This document shows positions 31,881-39,561 of a stretch of 39,762 nucleotides of DNA, piece after piece. Both the position numbers and the translations under genes were made by a program. Below the pieces are notes generated by a model, which was given only the letters and a program-made list of their open reading frames with translations, had not been told where the DNA came from and did no database searches. The number at the start of each line of letters is the position of its first letter. Position 1 is the first letter of the stretch. The stretch is from positions 1 to 39,762 of the forward strand of contig CAXQZU010000027.1 in assembly GCA_964228555.1 (NCBI GenBank). Direction: 5' to 3'. Origin of the DNA: CAXQZU01 sp964228555. Lineage in GTDB: Bacteria; Planctomycetota; PLA2; JAEUHO01.

Positions 31881-32670
31881 GCCACCAGCCCACCCAGCGC
31901 TCGGGGTCGCGCGCGGCCCGGATGACCTGGGCGTAGCGCCGCTCGACCTCCTGCGGCGCGACACCCAGCATGCGCGCCTTGAGCGCCGCGTAGCCATCGC
32001 TCCAGTGCTGGAACATCGCCACCCACAGCTCGCGTGGCGTGCTGGACGTGTCGATCACCAGCGCGTCGGTACGCACCTGCTCGAGCCCCAGCCCGCGGAA
32101 GCGCCGGTAGGCCGTGCGGCCGTGGCGCATGTCGGTGCCCAGCGGCTGCAACGGGTCGGCACAGTCGAGGACCAGGTCGCGCGCGTCCACGTCGTCGCTG
32201 TCCACCAGCAGCGTCTGGTAGTCCTCGGCCAGCTCGTAGAGCAGCCCGCCCGGGGCCAGCAGGCGCACGGCCTCGGCCAGCACCTGCTGCCGGTCCGGGA
32301 TGGCCTGCAGCATGTGGCGGATGACGACCGCGTCGAGGGAGCCGGACGGCAGGCCCGTGGCGCGCGCATCGCCCTGCAGGAAGCGCAGGTTGGGCACGCG
32401 GCCCGGGGGGAAGTCACGCCGGCCGCAGGCGAGGTGGTCCTCGCACAGGTCCATGCCCGTCACCTGCACGCCCGGCCAGGCCTCGGCCATGCGTCCCGAG
32501 AGGCGGCCGGTGCCACAGCCCAGGTCCAGCAGGCGCGTGGCGGCCGGCAGGCCCAGCCGCTCCATGAGCGGGCGTTCCTGCGGCCACAGCAGCGCCGCCT
32601 GCGCCGCCAGCGTGCCCTGCATGCTGGCGTCCTCCATCTGCTCCTGCTGGCCGTAGCGCGCGTCGCCCAT
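31834..32670 (-). CDS. class I SAM-dependent methyltransferase
   Basis: A 278-residue enzyme with a clear AdoMet fold: motif I LLDLGCGTGRLS (residues 47-58), the acidic residue after strand 2 (VTGMDLCEDHL), LQGDARATGLPSGSLDAVVIRHMLQAI (motifs II-III) and LLAPGGLLYELAED. The C-terminal third contains a helical lid. It lies 10 bases downstream of the ArsS gene on the same strand, yet it has its own TAGGCT hexamer 7 bases upstream of the ATG. The cysteine set typical of arsenite methyltransferase ArsM is not visible, so I do not call it ArsM; a related arsenical or other small-molecule acceptor is possible. The end overlaps the thioesterase gene. Confidence 0.88.
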   Translation of the reverse strand: MGDARYGQQEQMEDASMQGTLAAQAALLWPQERPLMERLGLPAATRLLDLGCGTGRLSGRMAEAWPGVQVTGMDLCEDHLACGRRDFPPGRVPNLRFLQGDARATGLPSGSLDAVVIRHMLQAIPDRQQVLAEAVRLLAPGGLLYELAEDYQTLLVDSDDVDARDLVLDCADPLQPLGTDMRHGRTAYRRFRGLGLEQVRTDALVIDTSSTPRELWVAMFQHWSDGYAALKARMLGVAPQEVERRYAQVIRAARDPERWVGWWLIVATGRKPGGPRAS

Positions 32671-32677
32671 GGCCCCG

Positions 32678-32683
32678 AGCCTA
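32678..32683 (-). promoter_or_regulatory. leaderless -10 hexamer TAGGCT overlapping the ArsS stop codon
   Basis: On the minus strand the first three bases of TAGGCT are the TAG stop codon of the upstream ArsS gene. The hexamer ends 7 bases before the methyltransferase ATG at 32670. Confidence 0.55.
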
Positions 32684-33772
32684 GCGCCGGGCCGGGCCTG
32701 CGGGCGCGTCCGCGCCCGGCGGCGACGAGGCGGCCGTCGCTCCCCCGCAGGAAGAGCCCTGCCCGGCCGTGCAGCCCAGGCAGTGTCGCGCCACGCGCAC
32801 GGGCCTGCCGCGCAGCAGCTCGTCGCGCCAGGCCGTGATGGTGCGCGCGGGACTGGCCACCTCGAGCCCCAGCATCTGGTTGAAGTCGCAGTCGTAGAGG
32901 CGCCCGTCCCAGCCCACCGACAGGGTGTCGCGGCACATCACGCCCTCGACCGCGCCGGGGTTGAACGCGGCCGAGAGCGTCCCGAGGTAGCGATCCAGGT
33001 CGCCGCGCTCGAGGAGGAACTCCAGGAAGCGGTGGATGGGCATGTTGGTGAGCTCGACGAGGCGCGTGAACTCGATGCCGTGTCGCTCGCGCAGCAGCTG
33101 GCGGAAGCGGGCCTCCTGCGCGGCCTGCGGGGGCGGCAGGAAGGCGCCCGCCGGGTTGCTCATCAGGGTCAGCTCCAGGCCGGTGCCGGCATGCCCATAG
33201 CCCAGCGCGTTGAGGCGCCGCAAGCCCTCGAGGCTGCGCTCGAACACGCCCTCGCCGCGCTGCGCATCGGTCTGGCCCGCGTGCACGGCCGGCAGCGAGG
33301 CCACCACGTGCACGCGCATGCGTGCGAGGAATGCGGCGAGGTCCCGCTGCGCGGGCAGCAGCAGCACCGTGAGGTTGCAGCGGTCGATCACCTCCCGCAC
33401 GCCCAGGCCGCGGCAGGCCTCGACGAAGCGGCGGAAGTGCGGGTTGAGCTCGGGGGCGCCGCCCGTGATGTCCACCACCGGCGGCTGCGCGGCGCGCACG
33501 ACCTCGAGGCAGGCCTCGAAGGTGGGCCAGCCCATGTTGGCCTCCACCTGGTGCGGGCCGGCGTCCACGTGGCAGTGGCGGCAGGCCTGGTTGCACAGCT
33601 TGCCCACGTTGACCTGCAGCACGCGCAGCGGCCCGGCCGAGAGCGGCGGCAGCCCGGCACGCGCCAGGTGGTCCTGGAAGGCCGGCACGGGCACGGCGGC
33701 CAGCGCGGCCAGCTGGTCCGGCGGCGCCAGCCGCTGGGGCGCGGGAGGAGGCGGGGAGGGCTGCGGAGCCAC
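32681..33772 (-). CDS. arsS: ArsS-like radical SAM/Cys-rich protein (arsenosugar biosynthesis type)
   Basis: A 363-residue radical SAM enzyme. The 4Fe-4S motif is Cys60-x3-Cys64-x2-Cys67 in LQVNVGKLCNQACRHCHVDAGP. The rest follows the ArsS family: DITGGAPELNPHFRRFVE, RCNLTVLL, a long middle with LTLMSNPAGAFLPP, TNMPIHRFLEFL, GVMCRDTLSVGWDGRLYDCDFNQMLGL and the C-terminal Cys-rich HCLGCTAGQGSSCGG. ArsS places 5'-deoxyadenosyl on methylated arsenic in arsenosugar synthesis; this role is inferred from family and context. I chose the GTG at 33772, just after the stop of the AhpD-like gene, because no nearer ATG precedes the conserved region. Some relatives carry selenocysteine; here the positions I can check are Cys. 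Confidence 0.92.
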   Translation of the reverse strand: MAPQPSPPPPAPQRLAPPDQLAALAAVPVPAFQDHLARAGLPPLSAGPLRVLQVNVGKLCNQACRHCHVDAGPHQVEANMGWPTFEACLEVVRAAQPPVVDITGGAPELNPHFRRFVEACRGLGVREVIDRCNLTVLLLPAQRDLAAFLARMRVHVVASLPAVHAGQTDAQRGEGVFERSLEGLRRLNALGYGHAGTGLELTLMSNPAGAFLPPPQAAQEARFRQLLRERHGIEFTRLVELTNMPIHRFLEFLLERGDLDRYLGTLSAAFNPGAVEGVMCRDTLSVGWDGRLYDCDFNQMLGLEVASPARTITAWRDELLRGRPVRVARHCLGCTAGQGSSCGGATAASSPPGADAPAGPARR

Positions 33773-33776
33773 GGGC

Positions 33777-34106
33777 CTACATCGAGACCTTGCCGGCCTG
33801 CTTGCGCATCTGGACGCCGTGGACGAGCGCCGAGCCACCCTTGATGGCCGCCGCCACGTGGAGCGCCTCGGTCATCTCCTCGAGGTTGCTGCCGGCCTGC
33901 AGCGAGCCCGTGGTGTGGGCCTCGATGCAGTAGGGGCACTGCACCGCGTGCGCGACGGCCAGCGCGATGAGGCTCTTCTCGCGCACGGTGAGCGCTCCGG
34001 GCGCGAATACCTTGCCGTACCAGGCGAAGAAGGCCTCGGCCAGCTGCGGTGCGTCCTTGCCGATCTCGGGGAAGCGCGCGAGGTCGCCGTGCTCGTAGTG
34101 GCTCAT
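33777..34106 (-). CDS. AhpD-like protein associated with ArsS
   Basis: A 109-residue protein of the carboxymuconolactone decarboxylase/AhpD fold. The redox pair is Cys57-Pro-Tyr-Cys60 in AHAVQCPYCIEAHT, followed by GSLQAGSNLEEMTEALHVAAAIKGG, the family's helical signature. A short AhpD-like protein next to the ArsS radical SAM gene is a recurrent pair, annotated elsewhere as an arsenosugar-associated peroxidase-like protein. Here its stop lies 4 bases before the ArsS start, so they share an operon. GGAG sits 7 bases before the ATG and a TAGGAT hexamer 24 bases upstream. Thiol-dependent reduction of an arsenic or peroxide substrate is the likely chemistry, inferred from the family. Confidence 0.93.
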   Translation of the reverse strand: MSHYEHGDLARFPEIGKDAPQLAEAFFAWYGKVFAPGALTVREKSLIALAVAHAVQCPYCIEAHTTGSLQAGSNLEEMTEALHVAAAIKGGSALVHGVQMRKQAGKVSM

Positions 34107-34130
34107 GCGGGGCTCCGGGGCGGGCGCCGC

Positions 34131-34136
34131 ATCCTA
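34131..34136 (-). promoter_or_regulatory. -10 hexamer TAGGAT of the AhpD-ArsS operon
   Basis: Minus strand; ends 24 bases before the ATG at 34106. The predicted leader of about 17 bases contains GGAG. It marks the operon as separate from the leucine operon that ends 29 bases further upstream. Confidence 0.5.
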
Positions 34137-34164
34137 CGCGCACGCCCCCGCGGCGCGCGGCGGC

Positions 34165-35094
34165 CTAGCGCGCGGTGCCTCGCGCGCCGGGCAGCGCCGG
34201 CGCGGCACGCACGCGGCTGGGCAGCGCCCGGCCCAGCGCGGCGGCCACGACCTCGCCTGCGGCGTGCAGGCGGGCGCGGTCGATCCCATGCGCGAGCCCC
34301 AGCCCGTCGAGCAGGAACACCAGGTCATCGGTGGCCAGGTTGCCGGCCGCGCCGGGCGCGTAGGGGCAGCCGCCCAGCCCGCCGGCGCTGGCGTCGAAGC
34401 GCACGATGCCGCGCTCCAGCGAGGCCAGCACGTTGGCCACCGCCATGCCGCGCGTGTCGTGGAAGTGCATCACCAGCCGCGCCGCCGGCACGCGTGCCAG
34501 CAGCGCGTCCAGCAGGCGTCCCACCTCGCCGGGGGTGCCCGCGCCGATGGTGTCGCCCACCGAGACCTCGTCGCAGCCCAGGTCCAGCAGGCGCAGCACC
34601 ACCTCCAGCACGGCCGCCGGCGCCACCGGGCCCTCGTAGGGACACGCCACCGCCGTGCTCACGTAGCCGCGCAGCAGGCGCCCGGCGGCCTTGGCCCCGC
34701 GGGCCACCGGGGCGAAACGCTCGAGGCTGTCCGCCACGCTGGCATTCACGTTGCGCTGGTTGAAGGTCTCGCTGGCCGCGGTGAACACCGACACCTTCTG
34801 CACGCCGGCGGCCAGCGCCCCCTCCAGCCCGCGCTCGTTGGGCACCAGCGCCCCAAAGCACACGCCGGCCGGCGCGGGTCCCAGCAGGCGGAAGAGCTCG
34901 CCCGCGTCAGCCAGCTGCGGGATGCGGTCGGGGCGCACGAAGCTGGAGACCTCGATGTCGCGCAGGCCGGCAGCCACCAGCGCGCGCACGAAGGCTGCCT
35001 TGGCCTCGGTGGGCACCACCTGGCGCTCGTTCTGCAGGCCGTCGCGCGGCCCCACCTCGGTCACCTCGATGCGCGGCAGGACCGCCGGGATCAT
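34165..35094 (-). CDS. liuE: hydroxymethylglutaryl-CoA lyase
   Basis: A 309-residue enzyme that splits HMG-CoA into acetyl-CoA and acetoacetate, the last step of leucine breakdown. The active-site opening VTEVGPRDGLQNE (Arg17, Asp18 region) is intact. Further motifs are DIEVSSFVRPDRIPQLADA, SVFTAASETFNQRNVN, the metal-binding VMHFHDTRGM and the catalytic-Cys loop GGLGGCPYAPGAAGN. The length is typical of the bacterial enzyme. Its ATG overlaps the stop of the biotin carrier gene (ATGA), making it the last coupled gene of the operon. Confidence 0.95.
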   Translation of the reverse strand: MIPAVLPRIEVTEVGPRDGLQNERQVVPTEAKAAFVRALVAAGLRDIEVSSFVRPDRIPQLADAGELFRLLGPAPAGVCFGALVPNERGLEGALAAGVQKVSVFTAASETFNQRNVNASVADSLERFAPVARGAKAAGRLLRGYVSTAVACPYEGPVAPAAVLEVVLRLLDLGCDEVSVGDTIGAGTPGEVGRLLDALLARVPAARLVMHFHDTRGMAVANVLASLERGIVRFDASAGGLGGCPYAPGAAGNLATDDLVFLLDGLGLAHGIDRARLHAAGEVVAAALGRALPSRVRAAPALPGARGTAR

Positions 35095-35621
35095 GCGCGA
35101 CCCGCCGCAGAGGCCTCGAAGGCCACCACCACCTCGCCCAGCGCCACCTTCTCGCCGGCCTTGCGGCGCACCTCGCGCACCACCACCTCGCGCGTGGCGC
35201 GCACCACGTACTCCATCTTCATGGCCTCGACGATGAACAGGGGGGCACCCGCCGCCACGCGCGCGCCCGGCGCCACGGACACCTTCGCCACGAGCCCCGT
35301 CATGGGGCTGGTCGCGAAGGGCTCCTCGGCGGCTGCCTGGCCGGGGGCCGCCTGCTCGGCGTCGCGCAGCTCGTAGGCGCGGCCGCCCACCACCACCGTC
35401 GTGACGTCGCCCTGGCGCACGACGCGCGCGCGCACGGCCTCGCCCCCCACGCGCAGCAGCACGCTGCCGTCGGGCGCGCGCACGGCCTCGGCGGCCAGCG
35501 AGCGACGCGCCTCGCCCTCGTGCACGTGGCCCTCCAGCAGGCCCTCGGACGACAGGCGCAGCTCGGCCGCCAGCACGCGCGTGCCCAGGGCCAGCCGGCG
35601 GCGGAAGGAAGGCGCGCTCAC
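35091..35621 (-). CDS. biotin carboxyl carrier subunit (separate from the carboxylase)
   Basis: A 176-residue protein ending in a biotinyl domain (about 100-172). The biotin attachment site is Lys135 in FIVEAMKMEYVV, with PMTGLVAKVSVAPGARVAAG before it and VREVRRKAGEKVALGEVVVAF after it. The N-terminal ~95 residues (strand-rich, LEGHVHEGEARRSLAAEAV) correspond to the segment that bridges carboxylase and carboxyltransferase in fused alpha subunits. In most methylcrotonyl-CoA carboxylases this lies at the C-terminus of one ~670-residue alpha chain. The GTG start overlaps the TGA of the biotin carboxylase gene (GTGA). Confidence 0.92.
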   Translation of the reverse strand: MSAPSFRRRLALGTRVLAAELRLSSEGLLEGHVHEGEARRSLAAEAVRAPDGSVLLRVGGEAVRARVVRQGDVTTVVVGGRAYELRDAEQAAPGQAAAEEPFATSPMTGLVAKVSVAPGARVAAGAPLFIVEAMKMEYVVRATREVVVREVRRKAGEKVALGEVVVAFEASAAGRA

Positions 35622-37147
35622 CGGCTGGGCTCCCCGAGGCGGAAGCCGGCCAGCGACTGCCACGGCGAGTCGGGCGTGGCGCGCGCCGCCCCAGCAGCGC
35701 CCACCGCCGGCGCGGTGACGGCCGCGCCCCGCAGCAGCGCATGCGCCGCAGCGGCCAGCAGCACGAGGTCGGCCGGCGCCGCGGGCTCCGCCAGCTCGCC
35801 CGCACGCCGCTCCAGCAGGTCGATGGCCACGCGCCCGGCCCGCACCTCGGGGTCGGCCAGGATGGCGCGCAGGTAGCCCACGTTGGTGCGCACGCCGGTG
35901 ACGGCCGTGCGTGCCAGAGCATCGTCCAGCCGCGCGAAGGCCTCCTCGCGCGTGGCGCCATGCGCGATCACCTTGGCCAGCATCGGGTCGTAGTGCGGGC
36001 TCACCTCCTGCCCCACGCCCCACGCCCCGTCCACGCGCAGGCCCGGGCCCTCGGGCACGTCCAGCGCCGTGATGCGGCCGCAGGAGGGCAGGAAGCCCTG
36101 CCCCGGGTCCTCCGCGTAGACGCGCGCCTCGACGGCGTGCCCGCGGGCCACGAACTCGTCCTGCGGCGGCAAGCGCTCGCCGGCTGCCACGCGCAGCTGC
36201 CAGGCCACCAGGTCCACGCCGAAGGTGGCCTCGGTGACCGGGTGCTCCACCTGCAGGCGGCGGTTCACCTCGAGGAACCAGCAGCGGCCCTCGGGGTCCA
36301 GCAGCATCTCCACCGTGCCGGCATTGACGTAGCCCAGCGCGCGCGCCGCGGCGGCGCCCGCCTCGTGCACGCGCCGGCGCTGCTCGGGCGGGAGGCCCGG
36401 CGCGGGCGCCTCCTCCAGCACCTTCTGGTGGCGGCGCTGCAGCGAGCAGTCGCGCTCGCCCAGCACGCGCACCTGGCCGTGGCGGTCGCACAGCACCTGC
36501 ACCTCGACGTGGCGCGCGTCGGTCACGAGCCGCTCGAGGTAGAGCACGGTGGAGCCAAAGGCGCCGCCGGCCTCGCGCCGCGCCGACTCGGCTGCCTCCA
36601 GCAGGCCGCCGGCCTCGCGCACCACACGCATGCCCTTGCCGCCGCCGCCGGCGGCGGCCTTGAGCAGCAGCGGGTAGCCCGTCTCGCGCGCCGCCGCCTG
36701 CAGAGCGGCGGGCTCGTCGGGCACCGCGCCCAGCGGGCCCGGGATGACGGGGACGCCGCCGGCGGCCACGCGGCGCTTGACGGTGAGCTTGTCGGCGCTC
36801 GCCTCCAGCACCTCGGCCGGCGGGCCCACGAACACGACGCCGGCGTCGGCCAGCGCGCGTGCGAAGGCCGCGTTCTCGGACAGGAAGCCGTAGCCCGGGT
36901 GCACCGCCTGCGCGCCGCTGTCGCGCACCGCCTGCAGCAGCGCCGGGATGGACAGGTACGACTCGCGCGCCGGGGCCGGGCCGATGCGCACGGCCCGGTC
37001 GGCGGCCAGCACGTGCGGCGCGCCCGCGTCGGCATCGCTGTACACCGCCACGCTGCGCAGGCCCAGCACGCGCAGGGTGCGGATCACGCGCAGCGCGATC
37101 TCGCCGCGGTTGGCCACCAGCACCGTCGTGAAGGGGAAGCCGCTCAC
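35618..37147 (-). CDS. liuD: biotin carboxylase subunit of methylcrotonyl-CoA carboxylase
   Basis: A 509-residue ATP-grasp enzyme that carboxylates biotin with bicarbonate. The N-terminal domain has VLVANRGEIALRVIRT. The ATP-grasp part has LLLKAAAGGGGKGMRVV, VQVLCDRHGQVRVLGERDCSLQRRHQKV-type strands, and EVNRRLQVEHPVTE with the catalytic residues. The C-terminal lid has GHAVEARVYAEDP and SPHYDPMLAKVIAHG. A further ~60 residues end in SPWQSLAGFRLGE, the point at which fused alpha subunits continue into the bridging and biotinyl domains. Here the chain ends and the carrier is a separate gene. EVNRRLQ differs from the usual EMNTRLQ. The GTG start overlaps the hydratase TGA. Confidence 0.94.
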   Translation of the reverse strand: MSGFPFTTVLVANRGEIALRVIRTLRVLGLRSVAVYSDADAGAPHVLAADRAVRIGPAPARESYLSIPALLQAVRDSGAQAVHPGYGFLSENAAFARALADAGVVFVGPPAEVLEASADKLTVKRRVAAGGVPVIPGPLGAVPDEPAALQAAARETGYPLLLKAAAGGGGKGMRVVREAGGLLEAAESARREAGGAFGSTVLYLERLVTDARHVEVQVLCDRHGQVRVLGERDCSLQRRHQKVLEEAPAPGLPPEQRRRVHEAGAAAARALGYVNAGTVEMLLDPEGRCWFLEVNRRLQVEHPVTEATFGVDLVAWQLRVAAGERLPPQDEFVARGHAVEARVYAEDPGQGFLPSCGRITALDVPEGPGLRVDGAWGVGQEVSPHYDPMLAKVIAHGATREEAFARLDDALARTAVTGVRTNVGYLRAILADPEVRAGRVAIDLLERRAGELAEPAAPADLVLLAAAAHALLRGAAVTAPAVGAAGAARATPDSPWQSLAGFRLGEPSR

Positions 37148-37938
37148 GGCGCCCACCGCGGCTTGCGCTTCTCGAGGAAGGCCGTGGTGCCCTCGCGGCC
37201 GTCGGCCGACGCGCGCGCGTCGGCGATGGCCTCCCGCGCCAGGCGCTGCTGCAGGTCGCGGTCGCCCCCCGCGGCGGCCTGCGCGCGCAGCACGGCCTTG
37301 GCATGCGCCACGGCCTGCGGCGAGCAGGCCTTGAGCGCGTCCACCACGCGCGTCACCTCCACGTCCAGCTGCGCCTCGGGCGCCACGACGTGCACGAGGC
37401 CCATGCGCTGGGCCTCGTCGGCGTCGAAGCGCTCGCCAGTCACGAACCAGCGCCGCGCGGGGCCGGGCCCGATGCGCCGCAGCACGTAGGGCGAGATCAC
37501 GCCGGGCACCAGGCCCAGCCGCACCTCGGTGAATCCGAAGCTGGTGCCCTCGGCGGCCAGCGCCACGTCGCAGGCGGCCACCATGCCCGCCCCGCCGCCC
37601 AGCGCCGCTCCGTGCACGCGCGCCACCACGGCGAAGGGTGCCGTGTCGATGGCCTCGTAGGCGCGCTGGAAGGCCGCGGCGTCGGCCAGGTTCTCCTCGC
37701 GCGAGCGCTGCGCCGCGCGGCGCATCCACTCCAGGTCGCCGCCGGCGCAGAAGGCCGCGCCGGCGCCCGAGAGCACCGCCACGCGCACGTCGCCTCGCGC
37801 GCACAGGCCCGAGAAAGCCTGCTCCAGCGCCGCGGCGAGCCGCTCGTCGAAGGCGTTGCGCTTCTCGGGACGCTCGAGGCGCACGCGCGCCACGGCACCT
37901 TCCACCGAGACCGAGAGGGGGCTGGGGAGCGCCTCCAC
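37144..37938 (-). CDS. liuC: enoyl-CoA hydratase family, likely methylglutaconyl-CoA hydratase
   Basis: A 264-residue crotonase-fold enzyme. By operon position it should hydrate 3-methylglutaconyl-CoA to HMG-CoA, linking the carboxylase to the lyase. The oxyanion hole is formed by FCAGGDLEWM and HGAALGGGAGMVAACDVALA; a catalytic Glu is in FTEVRLGLVPGVISPYVL. Family elements ARVRLERPEKRNAF at the start and AAFLEKRKPRW-type end (TTAFLEKRKPRWAP) are present. The start is a GTG 3 bases after the stop of the carboxyltransferase gene. Substrate specificity within the crotonase family is inferred from context. Confidence 0.93.
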   Translation of the reverse strand: MEALPSPLSVSVEGAVARVRLERPEKRNAFDERLAAALEQAFSGLCARGDVRVAVLSGAGAAFCAGGDLEWMRRAAQRSREENLADAAAFQRAYEAIDTAPFAVVARVHGAALGGGAGMVAACDVALAAEGTSFGFTEVRLGLVPGVISPYVLRRIGPGPARRWFVTGERFDADEAQRMGLVHVVAPEAQLDVEVTRVVDALKACSPQAVAHAKAVLRAQAAAGGDRDLQQRLAREAIADARASADGREGTTAFLEKRKPRWAP

Positions 37939-37941
37939 GCG

Positions 37942-39552
37942 CTACATCCGGTAGACCGGCGGGCGGTTGGGCTCCAGCGGGGCGTAGAGGCAGGCCGCCA
38001 GCGCGAGGCCCAGCACGTCGCGCGTCTGCGTGGGCTCGATCACGCCGTCGTCCCACAGGCGGGCGCTGCCGTAGAGCGGCTGGCCCTCGCGCTCGTACTT
38101 CTCGCGGATGGGGCGCGTGAGAGCCTCCTCCTCGGCGGGCGTGAGCGGGGCCTTCTTCTCGTAGGCCAGCTGCTCGCGCTTGACCGTCAGCAGCACCTGT
38201 GCCGCCTGCTCGCCCCCCATCACGCTGATGCGCGCGTTGGGCCAGGTGAACAGGAAGCGCGCGTCGTAGGCGCGCCCGCACATGCCGTAGTTGCCCGCCC
38301 CGAAGGAGGAGCCGATGATGACCGTGATCTTGGGCACCGGGGTGGTGGCCACGGCCTGCACCATCTTGGCGCCGTCACGTGCGATGCCGCCGTTCTCGGC
38401 CTCGCGGCCCACCATGAAGCCGGTCACGTTCTGCAGGAACAGCAGCGGCACGCCGCGCTGGCCGCACAGGCCCACGAAGTGCGCGCCCTTCTGTGCCGAG
38501 GCCCCGAACAGCACGCCGTTGTTGGCCACGATGCCCACTGGCATCCCGTGGATGCGCGCGAAGCCCGTCACCAGCGTGGTGCCGTAGCGCGCCTTGAACT
38601 CGTGGAAGCGGCTGCCGTCCACGAGGCGTGCGACCACCTCGCGCACGTCGTAGGGCGTGCGGCCGTCCTCGGGCACGATGCCCAGCAGCTCGGCAGGGTC
38701 GTAGCGCGGCGGCTCGGCCTCGGCGACGTCCAGCGCGCGGCGCGCCGGGCGATTCCACGTCTCGGCCGCCGCGCGCGCGCGACGCAGCGCGTCCTCGTCG
38801 TCGAGCGCGAAGTGGTCGGCCACGCCCGAGACGCGCGTGTGCACGTCGGCGCCGCCCAGGTCCTCGGCGCTCACCTCCTCGCCGGTGGCGGCCTTCACCA
38901 GCGGCGGGCCGGCCAGGAAGATGGTGCCGTGGCCCTTGACGATGATGGCCTCGTCGCTCATCGCCGGCACGTAGGCGCCGCCGGCCGTGCACGAGCCCAT
39001 CACCACGGCCAGCTGCGGCACGCCCATGGCCGAGAGCACGGCCTGGTTGCGGAAGATGCGCCCGAAGTGCAGCTTGTCCGGGAACACCTCGGCCTGCAGT
39101 GGCAGGAAGGCGCCGCCCGAGTCCACGAGGTAGACGGTGGGCAGGCGGTTCTCGATCGAGACCTCCTGCGCGCGCAGGTGCTTCTTGACGGTCAGCGGCA
39201 GGTAGGTGCCGCCCTTGACGGTGGCGTCGTTGGCCACCACCACCACCTCGCGGCCGTGCAGCAGGCCGATGCCCGTCACGAGGCCGGCCGACGGCACCGG
39301 GTCCTCGTAGGCCTCGTGCGCGGCCAGCGGCGAGAGCTCCAGGAAGGGGCTGCCCGGGTCGAGCAGGCGCTCGATGCGCTCGCGAACGAACAGCTTGCCG
39401 CGCGCGCGATGCTTCTTCTGGGCCGCCTCGCCGCCGCCCTGGCGCACGATGGCGAGCGTGGCCCGCAGGTCGGAGCACAGTCGCTCGTGATGGGTGCGAC
39501 GCGCCCGGAACGCGGCCGAGGACGTGTCGACCTGGGTCGGCAGCACCTCCAT
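37942..39552 (-). CDS. liuB: methylcrotonyl-CoA carboxylase carboxyltransferase subunit
   Basis: A 536-residue crotonase-fold carboxyltransferase that moves the carboxyl from biotin to 3-methylcrotonyl-CoA. Landmarks are KKHRARGKLFVRERIERLLDPG, TVKGGTYLPLTVKKHLRAQ, VYLVDSGGAFLPLQ, the oxyanion segment MGSCTAGGAYVPAMSDE, GIVANNGVLFGASAQKG and ITVIIGSSFGAGNYGMCGRAY, with a C-terminal RPPVYRM. These distinguish the methylcrotonyl (and geranyl) branch from propionyl-CoA carboxylase. It is the first carboxylase gene in the operon and lies 9 bases after an Nfu-like gene. The acyl-CoA dehydrogenase that normally makes its substrate is not in the window. Confidence 0.95.
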   Translation of the reverse strand: MEVLPTQVDTSSAAFRARRTHHERLCSDLRATLAIVRQGGGEAAQKKHRARGKLFVRERIERLLDPGSPFLELSPLAAHEAYEDPVPSAGLVTGIGLLHGREVVVVANDATVKGGTYLPLTVKKHLRAQEVSIENRLPTVYLVDSGGAFLPLQAEVFPDKLHFGRIFRNQAVLSAMGVPQLAVVMGSCTAGGAYVPAMSDEAIIVKGHGTIFLAGPPLVKAATGEEVSAEDLGGADVHTRVSGVADHFALDDEDALRRARAAAETWNRPARRALDVAEAEPPRYDPAELLGIVPEDGRTPYDVREVVARLVDGSRFHEFKARYGTTLVTGFARIHGMPVGIVANNGVLFGASAQKGAHFVGLCGQRGVPLLFLQNVTGFMVGREAENGGIARDGAKMVQAVATTPVPKITVIIGSSFGAGNYGMCGRAYDARFLFTWPNARISVMGGEQAAQVLLTVKREQLAYEKKAPLTPAEEEALTRPIREKYEREGQPLYGSARLWDDGVIEPTQTRDVLGLALAACLYAPLEPNRPPVYRM

Positions 39553-39561
39553 GGCGGCCGC

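Noticed and set aside
31834..32670. Arsenite methyltransferase ArsM
   Set aside because: The set of conserved cysteines of ArsM is not present; only general methyltransferase motifs are seen.
32681..32760. Selenocysteine in the ArsS C-terminus
   Set aside because: The C-terminal motif reads CTAGQGSSCGG with Cys codons and the frame ends in TAG, not TGA; no sign of a selenocysteine insertion element.
35618..35621. Sequencing frameshift between biotin carboxylase and carrier
   Set aside because: The overlap style (GTGA) is the same as at another junction of this operon and the split is at a domain boundary; kept as a possibility to check, not as the call.
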